A DNA stretch of 47,188 nucleotides from assembly GCA_902806235.1 (NCBI GenBank), contig CADCVW010000083.1, positions 1-47,188 on the forward strand, given 5' to 3'. Of this stretch, positions 1 through 8,588 are shown piece by piece (within the stretch, counting starts at the first letter, position 1; each line of letters begins with the position of its first letter). Origin of the DNA: an uncultured Sphingomonadaceae bacterium (GTDB lineage Bacteria > Pseudomonadota > Alphaproteobacteria > Sphingomonadales > Sphingomonadaceae). The translations under genes were made by a program, and so were the position numbers. The notes beneath the pieces are model-generated. The model had not been told where the DNA came from, did no database searches, and saw only the letters and a program-made list of their open reading frames with translations.

Positions 1-150
1 GTCGTTGAACCCGGAGAGGAGCCGGAAATGCTCCTCGTCCACCGCCGGCGCGGCGCGCGCGCCCGCGACGTGGGCGCGCAACGCGGCGGCGGCGTCCGCG
101 GGCAAGGCGCCCGCCGCCACCGCCGCTTCCAGATCGGCTTCGCTGTACAT
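1..150 (-). CDS. N-terminal 50 codons of an unrecognised protein (runs off left edge)
   Basis: Only the first 50 codons are visible and the frame is open to the window edge. The start is the ATG at 148-150, preceded on the minus strand by a GGGGAGGA ribosome binding site about 7 nt upstream. The visible part begins MYSEADLEAAVAAGALPADA, a soluble, Ala-rich, helical segment with alternating acidic residues, and ends in FRLLSGFND. This opening resembles, from memory, the short cytoplasmic head of uncharacterised multi-pass membrane proteins in sphingomonads; no membrane segment is inside the window, so that is a guess. It has its own promoter candidate at 180-208 and lies about 100 bp downstream of the EF-hand gene pair on the same strand. 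Confidence 0.75.
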   Translation of the reverse strand, partial: MYSEADLEAAVAAGALPADAAAALRAHVAGARAAPAVDEEHFRLLSGFND

Positions 151-179
151 GGTCCCGGTCCTCCCCTTGTTACGAGAGG

Positions 180-211
180 AATATAACACGGGTGTATTAG
201 TGTAGCAATAC
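180..211 (-). promoter_or_regulatory. Promoter with overlapping dyads for the leftmost gene
   Basis: On the minus strand a -35-like TTGCTA (203-208) is separated by exactly 17 nt from a -10-like TATATT (180-185), placing a start about 20-25 nt before the ATG at 150. The spacer holds ACACGGGTGT (186-195, 4-bp arms) and a second dyad with arms GTATT and AATAC (194-198 and 207-211) covers the -35. Dyads placed this way are typical of repressor operators. The AT-rich patch stands out from its GC-rich surroundings. Which regulator would bind is unknown; none is encoded within the visible flank. Confidence 0.5.
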
Positions 212-252
212 GGTAAGGCGGTATGCGTCTGCGTCCTGCCGACGGACTAGCC

Positions 253-993
253 TTATTTCTCGCCCGGCCGCTCCTGGCGGAACACGCGCATGCGCGGCCC
301 CACCTCGCCCGGCTCGATCACGCCGTCGCCGTCCGCGTCCGCGTGGTCGAAGCGGAGGAGCGCGCCGTCTTCCGCCTCGCGCAAGGTGACCCGCCCGTCG
401 CGGTTCGCGTCGAGCCGGTCGAACATGGCGGGCCCCATCGCACCCATGCCGAAGCGCCGCGGGCCGCCCGCGCCGGGCCCGTCGCCCCGCCGCTGGATGA
501 TCACCTCGCGCCGCCGCGCGAACGGCCCGTCCCCCGCCCCGTCGGGCTCGCCCCGGCCGAAGCGCGGCCCGTCGGCGTCCTGGCGCGCGTGGAAATCGTC
601 AAACTCGCGGCGGCTGATCCGCCCGTCGCCGTTCGCGTCCATTTCATCGAAGCTCGGGACGCGCCGCTCGATACGGAAGCGCTCCACGCGCACGTCGCGA
701 TCGTCGGCGTACGCCTCCGCCTCCTCGCGCGTCACCGAACCGTCGCGGTTCCGGTCGACGCCCGCGAAGGTCTCGCGGACGAGGCTTCGCACGCCATCGC
801 GGGTCAGCGGCGCGCGCGGCGGCTGGACGAAGCGCCCGTCCGCCGGGCCGCGCCCGAACGCGCCCGGTTCGTCCCGGTCCTCCCGCGCGTCCGCTTCCCA
901 ACCGCCGCGGCGGTCGTCGCGCGGGTCGGCCTGCCAGGCCAGCGCCGGACCCGAGACGGCGGCGAGCAACGCCGCGCCGATCAGCCTCTTCAT
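253..993 (-). CDS. Exported EF-hand calcium-binding protein, four loops
   Basis: A 246-aa protein with a Sec-type signal peptide (MKRLIGAALLAAVSGPALA, cleavage near residue 19), so probably periplasmic or secreted. Four EF-hand loops follow the DxDxDG pattern: residues 80-91, 119-130, 195-206 and 219-230. Between the second and third lies an Arg/Gly/Asp-rich low-complexity stretch. No enzymatic domain is visible, so it is best described as a calcium sensor or buffer. The start at 993 is preferred over an in-frame ATG at 999 because GAGGAGG sits 6 nt before 993 but directly abuts 999. It begins 11 nt after the stop of the upstream EF-hand gene, so the two are probably cotranscribed. Confidence 0.85.
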   Translation of the reverse strand: MKRLIGAALLAAVSGPALAWQADPRDDRRGGWEADAREDRDEPGAFGRGPADGRFVQPPRAPLTRDGVRSLVRETFAGVDRNRDGSVTREEAEAYADDRDVRVERFRIERRVPSFDEMDANGDGRISRREFDDFHARQDADGPRFGRGEPDGAGDGPFARRREVIIQRRGDGPGAGGPRRFGMGAMGPAMFDRLDANRDGRVTLREAEDGALLRFDHADADGDGVIEPGEVGPRMRVFRQERPGEK

Positions 994-1004
994 CCTCATC
1001 CTCC

Positions 1005-1415
1005 TCAGCCGCCTGTGCGCATCTTGCGCGCCGCATCCATTACCGCGCGCTGCTCGGCCGGCTCGAGCCGGCCGTCGCGATTGCGGTCGGCGCGGTCGAA
1101 CAGGGTCATCGGCCCCGCCATGGTCTCCGCGAGCGTCGCGCGGCCATTCCCATCCGCATCCGCCCGGTCGAACATCGCGCCCGCGTCGCGCGCGCCCGGG
1201 CCGATCCGCCGGGCGGCCGCGTCGGCTTCCGCCCGGGTCAGCGCGCCGTCGCCGTTCGCGTCCGCGCGGCGGAAGGCGGCAGTGATCTGCGCTTGGGCGG
1301 CCTGGCGCGTAATGCCGGTAGGGGCGGCCGGCGCGGGGCGCCCCTTGGCGACCTGCGCCGCCAGCGGCGTCGCCGCGGCGGCCGTTAGCGCGGCGAGGAG
1401 GATGGCGTTCTTCAT
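1005..1415 (-). CDS. Exported EF-hand protein, three loops
   Basis: A 136-aa protein with a signal peptide (MKNAILLAALTAAAATPLAA) and three EF-hand loops at about residues 52-63, 86-97 and 110-121. The middle loop reads DADGNGRATLAE; its side chains are compatible with metal binding but it departs slightly from consensus. The ATG at 1415 is chosen over the upstream in-frame ATG at 1427 because GGAG lies 6 nt before 1415. It is the first gene of a two-gene unit with the larger EF-hand protein at 253-993 and is divergent from argG. Function beyond calcium binding cannot be read from the sequence. Confidence 0.82.
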   Translation of the reverse strand: MKNAILLAALTAAAATPLAAQVAKGRPAPAAPTGITRQAAQAQITAAFRRADANGDGALTRAEADAAARRIGPGARDAGAMFDRADADGNGRATLAETMAGPMTLFDRADRNRDGRLEPAEQRAVMDAARKMRTGG

Positions 1416-1555
1416 GCTCGGCTCCAATTGCGCGGCGTCGTCGCGCCAGCTTCGCCCGCCCGGCTAGGCTCCGACGCCTGTATCGCGCTTGAACGCGCGG
1501 GAAGGCGGTGGCAGAGCCCGCCCCGCCCGGTCCCCCAGCCAAAAGGTCCCACCCC

Positions 1556-2776
1556 ATGCCCGAGCGCGTCCAGCGCGTCGTCCTCGCCTATTCGGGCGGG
1601 CTCGACACCAGCGTGATCCTGAAGTGGCTCCAGCAGACCTACGGCTGCGAGGTGGTGACCTTCACCGCCGACCTCGGCCAGGGCGAGGAGCTGGAGCCCG
1701 CGCGGGCCAAGGCCGAGCTAATGGGCGTGCGGCCCGAGCACATCTTCATCGAGGACCTCCAGGAAGAGTTCGTCCGCGACTACGTATTCCCCATGATGCG
1801 GGCCAACGCGCTTTATGAGGGGCTGTACCTGCTCGGAACATCCATCGCGCGCCCCCTGATCGCCAAGCGCCAGATCGAGATCGCGCGCATGGTGGGTGCC
1901 GACGCGGTCTCCCACGGGGCGACCGGCAAGGGCAACGACCAGGTCCGCTTCGAGCTCGGCTACTACGCGCTCAACCCCGACATCCGCGTGATCGCCCCCT
2001 GGCGCGAGTGGGACCTGACGAGCCGGGCCGCCCTGATCGAGTTCGCGGAAGCGCACGGGATTCCCGTATCGAAGGACAAGCGCGGCGAGGCCCCCTTCTC
2101 CACTGACGCCAACCTCTTGCACACCTCCTCCGAAGGAAAGGTGCTCGAGGACCCGTGGGAGGAGACCCCCGACTACGTCTATTCGCGCACGGCTAACCCG
2201 GAGGACGCGCCGGACACGCCTGAGTACATCACCATCGACTTCGAGCGCGGCGACGCGGTGGCGGTGAACGGCGAGGCGCTGTCCCCGGCGAAGCTGCTGG
2301 CCAAGCTCAACGACTACGGCCGGACCCACGGCATCGGCCGGCTCGATCTCGTCGAGAACCGCTTCGTCGGCATGAAGAGCCGGGGCATGTACGAAACGCC
2401 CGGCGGCACCATCCTGCTTGCGGGCCACCGCGCGATCGAGGGGCTGACGCTCGACCGCGGCGCGGCGCACCTCAAGGACGAGCTGATGCCGCGCTACGCG
2501 GAACTCATCTACAACGGCTTCTGGTTCAGCCCCGAGCGCGAGATGCTCCAGGCGGCGATCGACCGGAGCCAGCTACTCGTCACCGGCACCGTGCGGCTCA
2601 AGCTCTACAAGGGCTCCGCCACTATCGCCGGTCGGCGCGCGGCGGTGGCGCACAACCTCTACTCGGCCGACATCGTCACTTTCGAGGACGATCAGGGCGC
2701 CTACGACCAGCGCGATGCGGAGGGCTTCATCAAGCTCCAAGCGCTCAGGCTGCGCCTGCTGCGGCGACGGGGGTGA
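1556..2776 (+). CDS. argG: Argininosuccinate synthase
   Basis: This enzyme joins citrulline and aspartate with ATP to make argininosuccinate, the penultimate step of arginine synthesis, in the cytoplasm. The 406-aa length fits the family (about 400). The N-terminal ATP pyrophosphatase motif AYSGGLDTS is at residues 11-19, and the conserved segment [16 protein letters not shown] follows in the nucleotide/aspartate-binding region. The start at 1556 puts the motif at its usual distance from the N-terminus; the in-frame upstream codon at 1508 would add a 16-residue proline-rich tail without homology value. Its TGA overlaps the GTG start of the next gene, which implies translational coupling to a membrane protein of apparently unrelated function. 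Confidence 0.97.
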   Translation: MPERVQRVVLAYSGGLDTSVILKWLQQTYGCEVVTFTADLGQGEELEPARAKAELMGVRPEHIFIEDLQEEFVRDYVFPMMRANALYEGLYLLGTSIARPLIAKRQIEIARMVGADAVSHGATGKGNDQVRFELGYYALNPDIRVIAPWREWDLTSRAALIEFAEAHGIPVSKDKRGEAPFSTDANLLHTSSEGKVLEDPWEETPDYVYSRTANPEDAPDTPEYITIDFERGDAVAVNGEALSPAKLLAKLNDYGRTHGIGRLDLVENRFVGMKSRGMYETPGGTILLAGHRAIEGLTLDRGAAHLKDELMPRYAELIYNGFWFSPEREMLQAAIDRSQLLVTGTVRLKLYKGSATIAGRRAAVAHNLYSADIVTFEDDQGAYDQRDAEGFIKLQALRLRLLRRRG

Positions 2777-4383
2777 CCGCGGCGGCGGCCGGCGCGGGGG
2801 CGGCTGCGGGGCTTCGTTGGGGCCGTCCGTTCCGCGACCGCTCCGGACGCCCCTGGCGCGCGCGGCCGGACGCGCCCTGGTGGGACCGGCCGGGCTACGC
2901 GCTGCTGCTCGTGCTCATCGCGGCCGTGCCGCTGCTCGGCCCCGACGTGCCGCCGCTCGTTGACCTGCCCGGCCACATGGGCCGCTACCGCGTCCAGCTC
3001 GACCTGGCAGGCTCGCCCTATCTTCAACAATTCTACGATTTCGAATGGGGGCTGATCGGCAACCTAGGGGTCGACCTGCTCGTGATGCCGCTCGCCCCGC
3101 TCCTTAGGCTGGAGCCGGCGGTGAAGCTGGTGACGATCGCCGTTCCCATGCTCGCGGCCGCCGGGCTGCTCGCCGTTTCGCGCGAGGTGCACGGGCGGCT
3201 AATGCCGACCACGGCCTTGGCCCTACCCTTCGCCTTCGGCTACCCGTTCACCTTCGGCTTCATCAATTTCACGCTGGCGATGTCGCTCGCCCTGCTCGCC
3301 TTCGCGCTGTGGCTGCGGCTGGCGAACCGAGGCAGGTTCCGCCTGCGCGCCGCCCTTTTCGTGCCGATCGCCGCCGCGGTCTGGGTGTGCCACACCTTCG
3401 GCTGGGGGCTGCTCGGCCTACTCGCCTACGGCGCGGAGGTGATCCGCCGCTTCGACGCGGGGGAGCGGCGGGGCTTCTTGCCCTTCAAGGCGGCGGTCGA
3501 CTGCCTGCCGCTCGCCCCGCCCGCTCTGCTCATGCTGCTGTGGCGCAGCGGCGACCACGCGTCGGGCGCCACCGCCGACTGGTTCAATTGGGGAGTGAAG
3601 TGGGAGTGGGTCGTCCGCACCCTCGCCGATCGCTGGGAATGGTGGGACAAGATCTCCCTATTGCTAATCGCCGGGCTGATCGTGCTCCTGCCTCTCCTCC
3701 CGCGCGTCACCTTGGCGCGCAAGCTCCTCTTTCCCGCGCTGATCCTGGCAGCGGCCTTTGCTCTCCTGCCGCGCATCGTGTTTGGCTCCGCCTACGCCGA
3801 CATGCGGCTGCTGCCCTACATCTTCATGACGGCGCTATTGGCGATCCGCTTCCGTCCAGACGCGAGCCGGCGGCTGATGACGGCGGCGGCGGCGCTGAGC
3901 TTCGCCATCTTCGCCGGGCGGGTCGGCGGGCACGCGCTGAGCTACGCGGCGTTCGACCGGACCTTCGACCGCGAGCTTGCCGCGCTGGACCGCCTGCCGC
4001 AGGGCGCGCGGCTCTTTTCCTTGGTCGGCACCCGCTGCGGACGGCCATGGGGGGAGCGGCGGCTGGCGCACCTCCCCGCGCTGGCGCTGGTCCGGCGGGA
4101 GGCGTTCAGCAATGACCAGTGGGTGATGGGCGGCGCGCAGCTGCTGCGCGTCACCTACCCCGTCGGTCGTTATTCGAGCGATCCGTCGCAGCTCCTGGTC
4201 CCGCGCCGCTGCCCCCGCGAGCTCTGGATGACGCCGGAGCAGGCGCTCGGCGGGCTGCCGCGCGACCGCTTCGACCACCTGTGGCTCATCGACGCGCCGC
4301 CGATCCGGCCGGAACTGCTGCGCGGCCTGCGCCCGCTGTGGCGCAACGGGAACAGCGCGCTTTACCGGATCGAGCAGCCCTAG
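2773..4383 (+). CDS. Polytopic membrane protein, candidate GT-C-like glycosyltransferase
   Basis: A 536-aa protein with about ten hydrophobic segments and a C-terminal soluble stretch of about 150 residues. After the first membrane segment the presumed extracytoplasmic loop contains [16 protein letters not shown], an Asp-containing pattern reminiscent of the first loop of GT-C-type lipid-linked sugar transferases; this comparison is by eye. The start is GTG at 2773 inside the argG stop (GTGA overlap), with no better start downstream before the first membrane span. The stop overlaps tail-to-tail with the methyltransferase on the other strand. Neighbouring GtrA/GtrB-like genes support a role in surface glycan modification, but the substrate is unknown. 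An uncharacterised membrane protein is the safe label. Confidence 0.8.
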   Translation: MTAAAAGAGAAAGLRWGRPFRDRSGRPWRARPDAPWWDRPGYALLLVLIAAVPLLGPDVPPLVDLPGHMGRYRVQLDLAGSPYLQQFYDFEWGLIGNLGVDLLVMPLAPLLRLEPAVKLVTIAVPMLAAAGLLAVSREVHGRLMPTTALALPFAFGYPFTFGFINFTLAMSLALLAFALWLRLANRGRFRLRAALFVPIAAAVWVCHTFGWGLLGLLAYGAEVIRRFDAGERRGFLPFKAAVDCLPLAPPALLMLLWRSGDHASGATADWFNWGVKWEWVVRTLADRWEWWDKISLLLIAGLIVLLPLLPRVTLARKLLFPALILAAAFALLPRIVFGSAYADMRLLPYIFMTALLAIRFRPDASRRLMTAAAALSFAIFAGRVGGHALSYAAFDRTFDRELAALDRLPQGARLFSLVGTRCGRPWGERRLAHLPALALVRREAFSNDQWVMGGAQLLRVTYPVGRYSSDPSQLLVPRRCPRELWMTPEQALGGLPRDRFDHLWLIDAPPIRPELLRGLRPLWRNGNSALYRIEQP

Positions 4384-5105
4384 ATTCGCGACGCCACCGC
4401 AACGAGCGACACGCCGGGCGGCATCGGCACGCGGCCGACCAGGTGGCGCTCCAACCCGAACACGCGCTCGAACAGCCCGTTCGCCGCGCGGCCGGGCATG
4501 GCGTCATCGCCTTCCTTCTTGCCCAAGAGCTTGCCGGCGAAGCGCGCGGCCAGCACCAGGGGGAAGAGGAAGCTGTTGAAGTAGCTCAGCCCGTCGATGC
4601 GCAGCCCGGACGCACGCAGCGCGCCGGCGAGCGCCTTCTTGGTGTAGCGCCGCTTGTGGTGGTGCGCCTCGTCGTGCGGGCTCCACAGGAACGGGTGGGC
4701 GGGCACGGTGAGCAGGAGCCGGCCGCCGGGCTTGAGCTTGCGCGCGATGCTGCGCAAGCTCGCGCGGTCCTCGTCGACGTGCTCCAGCACGTCGAGTAGC
4801 GCGACGAGATCGTAGCGAGCGTCGCTGACCTCGTTCAGCTCGGGCAGAAGGCCGTTCCCGATCGGCAGCCCGCTCGCCTCGCGCGCGAAGCCGCGCGCCG
4901 CCTCGTCGGCCTCCACCGCCTCCACGTCGCCGAAGGCGCGGAGCATGGCGATATTGTGCCCGGTGCCGCAGCCGACCTCCAGAATGCGCGCGCCGCGCGG
5001 TAGCCGCAGCCGCGCGATCAACGTCTGGAGGATGCGGCGGCGGGCGACGAACCACCAGTGGCGGTCGGCGTGGCTCGCCATCCGCTCGTAAATCTCACGC
5101 TCCAT
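4380..5105 (-). CDS. Class I SAM-dependent methyltransferase
   Basis: A 241-aa cytoplasmic protein with a clear Rossmann-fold SAM-binding site: motif I ILEVGCGTGHNIAML near residue 45, acidic motif II VEAVEADEAARG, motif post-I DLVALLDVLEHVDED, and the LKPGGRLLLTVPAHPFLWSP strand typical of the Methyltransf_11/23 group. The start at 5105 (MEREIYERM) is chosen because it is the first Met of the conserved region and overlaps the end of the glycosyltransferase gene by 11 nt, as expected for a coupled downstream gene. It probably methylates a sugar or lipid-linked glycan intermediate given its partners, but the acceptor is not identifiable from sequence. Confidence 0.9.
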   Translation of the reverse strand: MEREIYERMASHADRHWWFVARRRILQTLIARLRLPRGARILEVGCGTGHNIAMLRAFGDVEAVEADEAARGFAREASGLPIGNGLLPELNEVSDARYDLVALLDVLEHVDEDRASLRSIARKLKPGGRLLLTVPAHPFLWSPHDEAHHHKRRYTKKALAGALRASGLRIDGLSYFNSFLFPLVLAARFAGKLLGKKEGDDAMPGRAANGLFERVFGLERHLVGRVPMPPGVSLVAVASRI

Positions 5106-6117
5106 GCAATACTCCAGGCTCCGGCGCGCGGGCGCCCTCCTCGTCCATGCCGATCCGTGCCCGCACCACGTAGATCGGCCGCGCCTTGGTCTCCACCAGG
5201 ATGCGCCCGACATATTCTCCAAGCACGCCGAGCGAGATAAGCTGCAGTCCGCCGAAGAACAGGATGGCGACCATCAGGCTCGCGTAGCCCGGCACGTCGA
5301 CGCCCGAGATCGCCGTGCGCACGATCAGGAACAGGGCGTAGCAGAGCGTCGCCAGCGCCACCGCGACGCCGACGTAGCTCCACACGCGCAGCGGCATGGT
5401 GGAGGCCGAGGTGATGCCGTCCACCGCCAGCGTCCACAGCTTCCAGCCGCGGAACTTGGTACGCCCCGTGGTGCGGGGGCCCCGGTCGTATTCCACCGCC
5501 GCCTGGGCGAAGCCGCTCCACGCGAACAGCCCCTTCATGAAGCGGTTGCGCTCGGGCATGGCGCGGATCACGTCTACCACCTTGCGGTCGAGCAGGCGGA
5601 AGTCGCCCGCGTGCTCGGGAATCTTGTCGTCCGACAGGTAGTTGTGTGCGCGGTAGTAGAGGTCGGCGGTGAGCCGCTTGGGGAAAGAGTCGGTGCGCCG
5701 GTCGCGCCGCACACCGTAGACCACCTCGAACCCGGCGCGCCACTTGTCGAGCATGGCGCCGATCACCTCCGGCGGGTCTTGAAGGTCGACGTCAATGGGT
5801 ATCACGGCGGCGCCCCGCGCGTGGTCGAGCCCGGCGGACAGCGCCGCCTCCTTGCCGAAATTGCGCGACAAGGACAGCGCGCGCACCCGCGGCTCGCGCG
5901 CGTGGGCGGCGGCCACCGCCGCGAGCGTGCGGTCGGTGCTGCCGTCGTCGACGAACAGCACCTCCCATCGCCCGTGCGGCAGCAGCCGCTGCAGGATGGG
6001 CACCACCCGCGCCGCGAAGGGGGCGATCGCCTCCTCCTCGTCCTTCACGGGGACGATCAGCGACAGTTCGACGGGCGGGGCGGCGGGCATGGCGACATGG
6101 TCCTCGCACGGGCTCAT
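5095..6117 (-). CDS. GtrB/DPM1-like family 2 glycosyltransferase with two C-terminal membrane segments
   Basis: Enzymes of this type transfer a sugar from a nucleotide donor to undecaprenyl phosphate on the cytoplasmic face. The GT2 domain is evident: LSLIVPVKDEEEAI at the N-terminus, FVDDGSTDRT, LSRNFGKEAALSAGLDHA, the DVDLQDPP metal/nucleotide motif, GDFRLLDRKVVD and RNRFMKGLFAWSG. Two hydrophobic hairpin segments near residues 240-300 fit GtrB/ArnC-type topology. Length is 340 aa from 6117, or 331 aa from the in-frame ATG at 6090; a GAGGA lies 10 nt before the latter, so the start is not certain. It sits between gtrA-like and methyltransferase genes in one direction. Confidence 0.92.
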   Translation of the reverse strand: MSPCEDHVAMPAAPPVELSLIVPVKDEEEAIAPFAARVVPILQRLLPHGRWEVLFVDDGSTDRTLAAVAAAHAREPRVRALSLSRNFGKEAALSAGLDHARGAAVIPIDVDLQDPPEVIGAMLDKWRAGFEVVYGVRRDRRTDSFPKRLTADLYYRAHNYLSDDKIPEHAGDFRLLDRKVVDVIRAMPERNRFMKGLFAWSGFAQAAVEYDRGPRTTGRTKFRGWKLWTLAVDGITSASTMPLRVWSYVGVAVALATLCYALFLIVRTAISGVDVPGYASLMVAILFFGGLQLISLGVLGEYVGRILVETKARPIYVVRARIGMDEEGARAPEPGVLHGA

Positions 6118-6159
6118 GCCGAAATCGGTTAACGCGCGCCAGTGGGCAGGCGGCTCCCC

Positions 6160-6555
6160 CTAGCCGAACACCCAGCGCCTGTTCAGCGCGAACACCACGA
6201 GCGGCGTCACCCCCAACACGAGCGGATAGGGAGCCCACAAGGGCAACTCCAACCGCTGCACCAGCAGCCACACCCACAACTGATTGAGCCCGAACGAGAC
6301 CAGCGACACTGCCACGAACCGCCCCCCCGTCCGCGCGAGGTCGCCGCGCCGGCCGTGGCCGCGGAAACTCCAGCGGCTGTGGACGACGTAGCCGACCAGC
6401 ACTGCCGCGACGTAGCCGGCGCACCAGGCGAGGTTCGGGTCCATGCCGCGGAAGGCGAGCAGCCAGTAGACCCCAATGTTGACCGCGCTCGCCAGCCCGC
6501 CGGTGATCGCGTAGCGGACTAGCTGGCCGAGGAGGCCGGCGTCCAAGCGCGGCAT
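6160..6555 (-). CDS. GtrA-like small membrane protein (putative lipid-linked sugar flippase)
   Basis: A 131-aa protein with four predicted membrane segments, matching the GtrA family. Recognisable pieces are QLVRYAITGGLASAVNIGVYWLL at the start (segment 1), the Trp/Arg-rich VVHSRWSFRG loop, and the terminal NRRWVF signature. GtrA proteins are thought to move undecaprenyl-linked sugar across the inner membrane for GtrB-type pathways. The ATG at 6555 is used; in-frame TTG codons at 6567 and 6561 are alternatives, with GGGGAG best spaced for 6561. The GtrB-like gene starts 42 nt after its stop, so the two are likely cotranscribed. Confidence 0.9.
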   Translation of the reverse strand: MPRLDAGLLGQLVRYAITGGLASAVNIGVYWLLAFRGMDPNLAWCAGYVAAVLVGYVVHSRWSFRGHGRRGDLARTGGRFVAVSLVSFGLNQLWVWLLVQRLELPLWAPYPLVLGVTPLVVFALNRRWVFG

Positions 6556-6663
6556 CACCAATCTCAACGCTCCCCGTGCTTGCTCTTCGCGGGCGTTGCC
6601 CTATCCGCCGCGAGCGCGGGTGGAAAGCCGGGGACCGGGCGGACGATGGACGAAGGAGCGGGC

Positions 6664-8433
6664 ATGGGCGGGCCGGCGCGGCGCTGGCGGCGCTGGACGC
6701 TGCTGATCTGGCTCGTCGCCTCCGCCGCGCTGCTGCTCGCTTATCGCCAGGCGATCGACGGCTTCATGCTGTCGGATACCGACGACAACCTCCGCATGAT
6801 GCAGGCGCGTGCCCTGCTCGGCGGGCAGGGCTGGTACGACCTGCGCCAGTATCGGCTGTCCCCGCCGGCCGGCTTCGACGTCCACTGGTCGCGGCTCGTC
6901 GACCTGCCGCTCGTCGCGGTGATGGCGCCGGTCTCATCATTTTTCGGCGGGGTCGCCGCGCAGAAGGCGGCGGCGGCGATCGCGCCCTTGTTCGCGCTGG
7001 GCGCGTCCATGTTCGCAATGGGCGCGGCCGCACGGCGGCTGATCGCGCCCGCCGCCTTCGCGCTCGGCGCCGCGCTGCTCCTCCTCGCCCCTTTTCCGCT
7101 CGGCATGTGGCGGCCAACGCGGGTCGACCACCACGGCTGGCAGCTGTTCTGCCTGCTGCTGCTGCTCGCCGGCCTCGCCGACCCCCGCGCGCGCCGGGGG
7201 GGGGCGACGGTGGGAGCGGCGGTCGCGCTGTCGTTGACGATCGGGCTGGAGATGCTGCCCTTTCTCGGCCTGGGCATCGCCGCGCTGGTCCTGCCGTGGC
7301 TGTGGGACGGGCGCGACCGCCCTGCCCTGCTCGGCCTGGCTGCGACGCTAGGCGCGGGCACGCTCATCGGCTTTCTGCTGTTCGCCTCCAGCGCCAACCG
7401 CGCGCCCGTGTGCGACGCGCTGAGCCCCGTGTGGCTCACAATGGCGCTCGCCGGGAGCGGCCTTGTGGCGCTGCTCGCCGTCCGGCCGATCAAGCGGCGC
7501 TGGGTCCGCGTCGTCGGCGCGGGGACGGCGGCGCTGCTGCTCGCGGGCCTCTACGCCCTCGCCTTTCCCCAATGCCTCCAGCGGCTGGAGGGCGTCTCGC
7601 CCGAACTCGACCGGCTGTGGCTGAGCCGAGTGCGCGAGGCCAAGCCGATCTGGGAAAGCGACGCCAAGGCGATTTTCGGCGCCTTATCTTTGCCGCTGAT
7701 CGGGCTGCTCGGCGCGGCCTACGGGGTGTGGGAGAGCAGGAGCGACCGCGTCCGGCTGCGTACTTGGGGCGGGCTCGCGGCCATGCTGCTCGCCGGGCTC
7801 GGCCTGCTCAACTGGCAGCTGCGTGCGATCTCCGCGACCCAGCTCCTCGCCGTGCCGGGCGCCGCCCTGCTCGTGTGGCGCATCCTGCCGGCGATCGTGA
7901 GCAGCCGCCTGTTCCTCGTGCGGACGCTTGGCGCGGCGGCGGCGCTGCTGCTGCTCACGGGCCTGGGCTCGCAGCTGCTGGTCGCGCACTGGCCCGCCAA
8001 GGCGACGAAGCCGAACCCGCGAGAGCGGGCGGTGGCGCTGGCGAACGGCCACTGCCCCACGCTGGGCGCGCTCCGCCCGGTGGCGCTCCAGCCGCGCGGG
8101 CTGGTCTGGACCTTCAACGACCTCGGCCCGCGCCTGATCAGCGTCACCCACCACGACGCGATCTCCGGCCCTTACCACCGCAACGGCGAAGCCATCCTGG
8201 ACGTGATGCGCGGTTTCCGGGGGACGCCGGAGACGGCCCGCGCCATCGCCGCGCGGCGCGGGGTCAATTACGTGCTGATCTGCCCATGGATGAGCGAATC
8301 GACGCTCTACGCCAAGGAAGCGCCGAACGGCTTCTACGCGCAGCTGGCCAAGGGGCGGGCGCCGGGATGGCTGGAGCCGGTGCGGCTGCCGGAGGGCTCG
8401 CCGTACCGGATGTGGCGGGTGAAGAAGGGCTGA
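6664..8433 (+). CDS. Large polytopic membrane protein, candidate GT-C-like glycosyltransferase
   Basis: A 589-aa protein with about eleven hydrophobic segments and a soluble C-terminal domain of about 120 residues. The first large loop carries LSDTDDNLRMMQ, then GWYDLRQYRL and HWSRLVDLPL. An acidic cluster in the first extracytoplasmic loop is the usual place for catalytic and metal-binding residues in GT-C enzymes such as oligosaccharyltransferases; the assignment is inference. Related sphingomonad proteins are, as I recall, often mislabelled AcrB/AcrD/AcrF family, but nothing here resembles an RND pump. The start at 6664 is supported by AAGGAG 5 nt upstream, better than ATG 6646. It is divergent from the gtrA/gtrB-like pair. 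Confidence 0.82.
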   Translation: MGGPARRWRRWTLLIWLVASAALLLAYRQAIDGFMLSDTDDNLRMMQARALLGGQGWYDLRQYRLSPPAGFDVHWSRLVDLPLVAVMAPVSSFFGGVAAQKAAAAIAPLFALGASMFAMGAAARRLIAPAAFALGAALLLLAPFPLGMWRPTRVDHHGWQLFCLLLLLAGLADPRARRGGATVGAAVALSLTIGLEMLPFLGLGIAALVLPWLWDGRDRPALLGLAATLGAGTLIGFLLFASSANRAPVCDALSPVWLTMALAGSGLVALLAVRPIKRRWVRVVGAGTAALLLAGLYALAFPQCLQRLEGVSPELDRLWLSRVREAKPIWESDAKAIFGALSLPLIGLLGAAYGVWESRSDRVRLRTWGGLAAMLLAGLGLLNWQLRAISATQLLAVPGAALLVWRILPAIVSSRLFLVRTLGAAAALLLLTGLGSQLLVAHWPAKATKPNPRERAVALANGHCPTLGALRPVALQPRGLVWTFNDLGPRLISVTHHDAISGPYHRNGEAILDVMRGFRGTPETARAIAARRGVNYVLICPWMSESTLYAKEAPNGFYAQLAKGRAPGWLEPVRLPEGSPYRMWRVKKG

Positions 8434-8456
8434 GCAGGCGCGCCGGGATCTGAGGC

Positions 8457-8564
8457 GTCGTCCCAGCGAATACTGGGACCACTCTCGCAGCGGACAGCCC
8501 TGTTACGGCCGTCGCAGGGCGGCGGCGCGCGTCGAGGGCGGCCCCAGCTTCCGCTGGGGCGACG
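8457..8564 (+). repeat. Palindromic intergenic repeat, copy A (108 bp)
   Basis: The left end has TCCCAG and CTGGGA arms (a 6-bp hairpin at 8461-8478). The right end has GCCCCAGC-TTCC-GCTGGGGC, a perfect 8-bp hairpin at 8541-8560. The ends CGTCGTCCCAG and CTGGGGCGACG are also inverted relative to each other, so the whole element can fold. A near-identical organisation, including the central GGCCGTCGCAGG, occurs at 16839-16948 in the same orientation. It lies between two convergent genes. No coding capacity is evident. Confidence 0.75.
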
Positions 8565-8568
8565 GACC

Positions 8569-8584
8569 CATCGCTGCAGCGATG
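8569..8584. terminator. Perfect 16-bp palindrome between convergent genes
   Basis: CATCGCTGCAGCGATG is a perfect palindrome, followed on the plus strand by TTTCC, and sits 4 nt beyond the rsh stop codon. It could serve as a short bidirectional terminator for the convergent membrane-protein and rsh genes, although the T-run is weak, so a simple hairpin or binding site is equally possible. Confidence 0.35.
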
Positions 8585-8588
8585 TTTC

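Noticed and set aside
253-1557. 434-aa minus-strand frame through both EF-hand genes
   Set aside because: Its first 188 residues are low-complexity and antisense or out of frame; the second EF-hand gene reads in a different frame with its own signal peptide.
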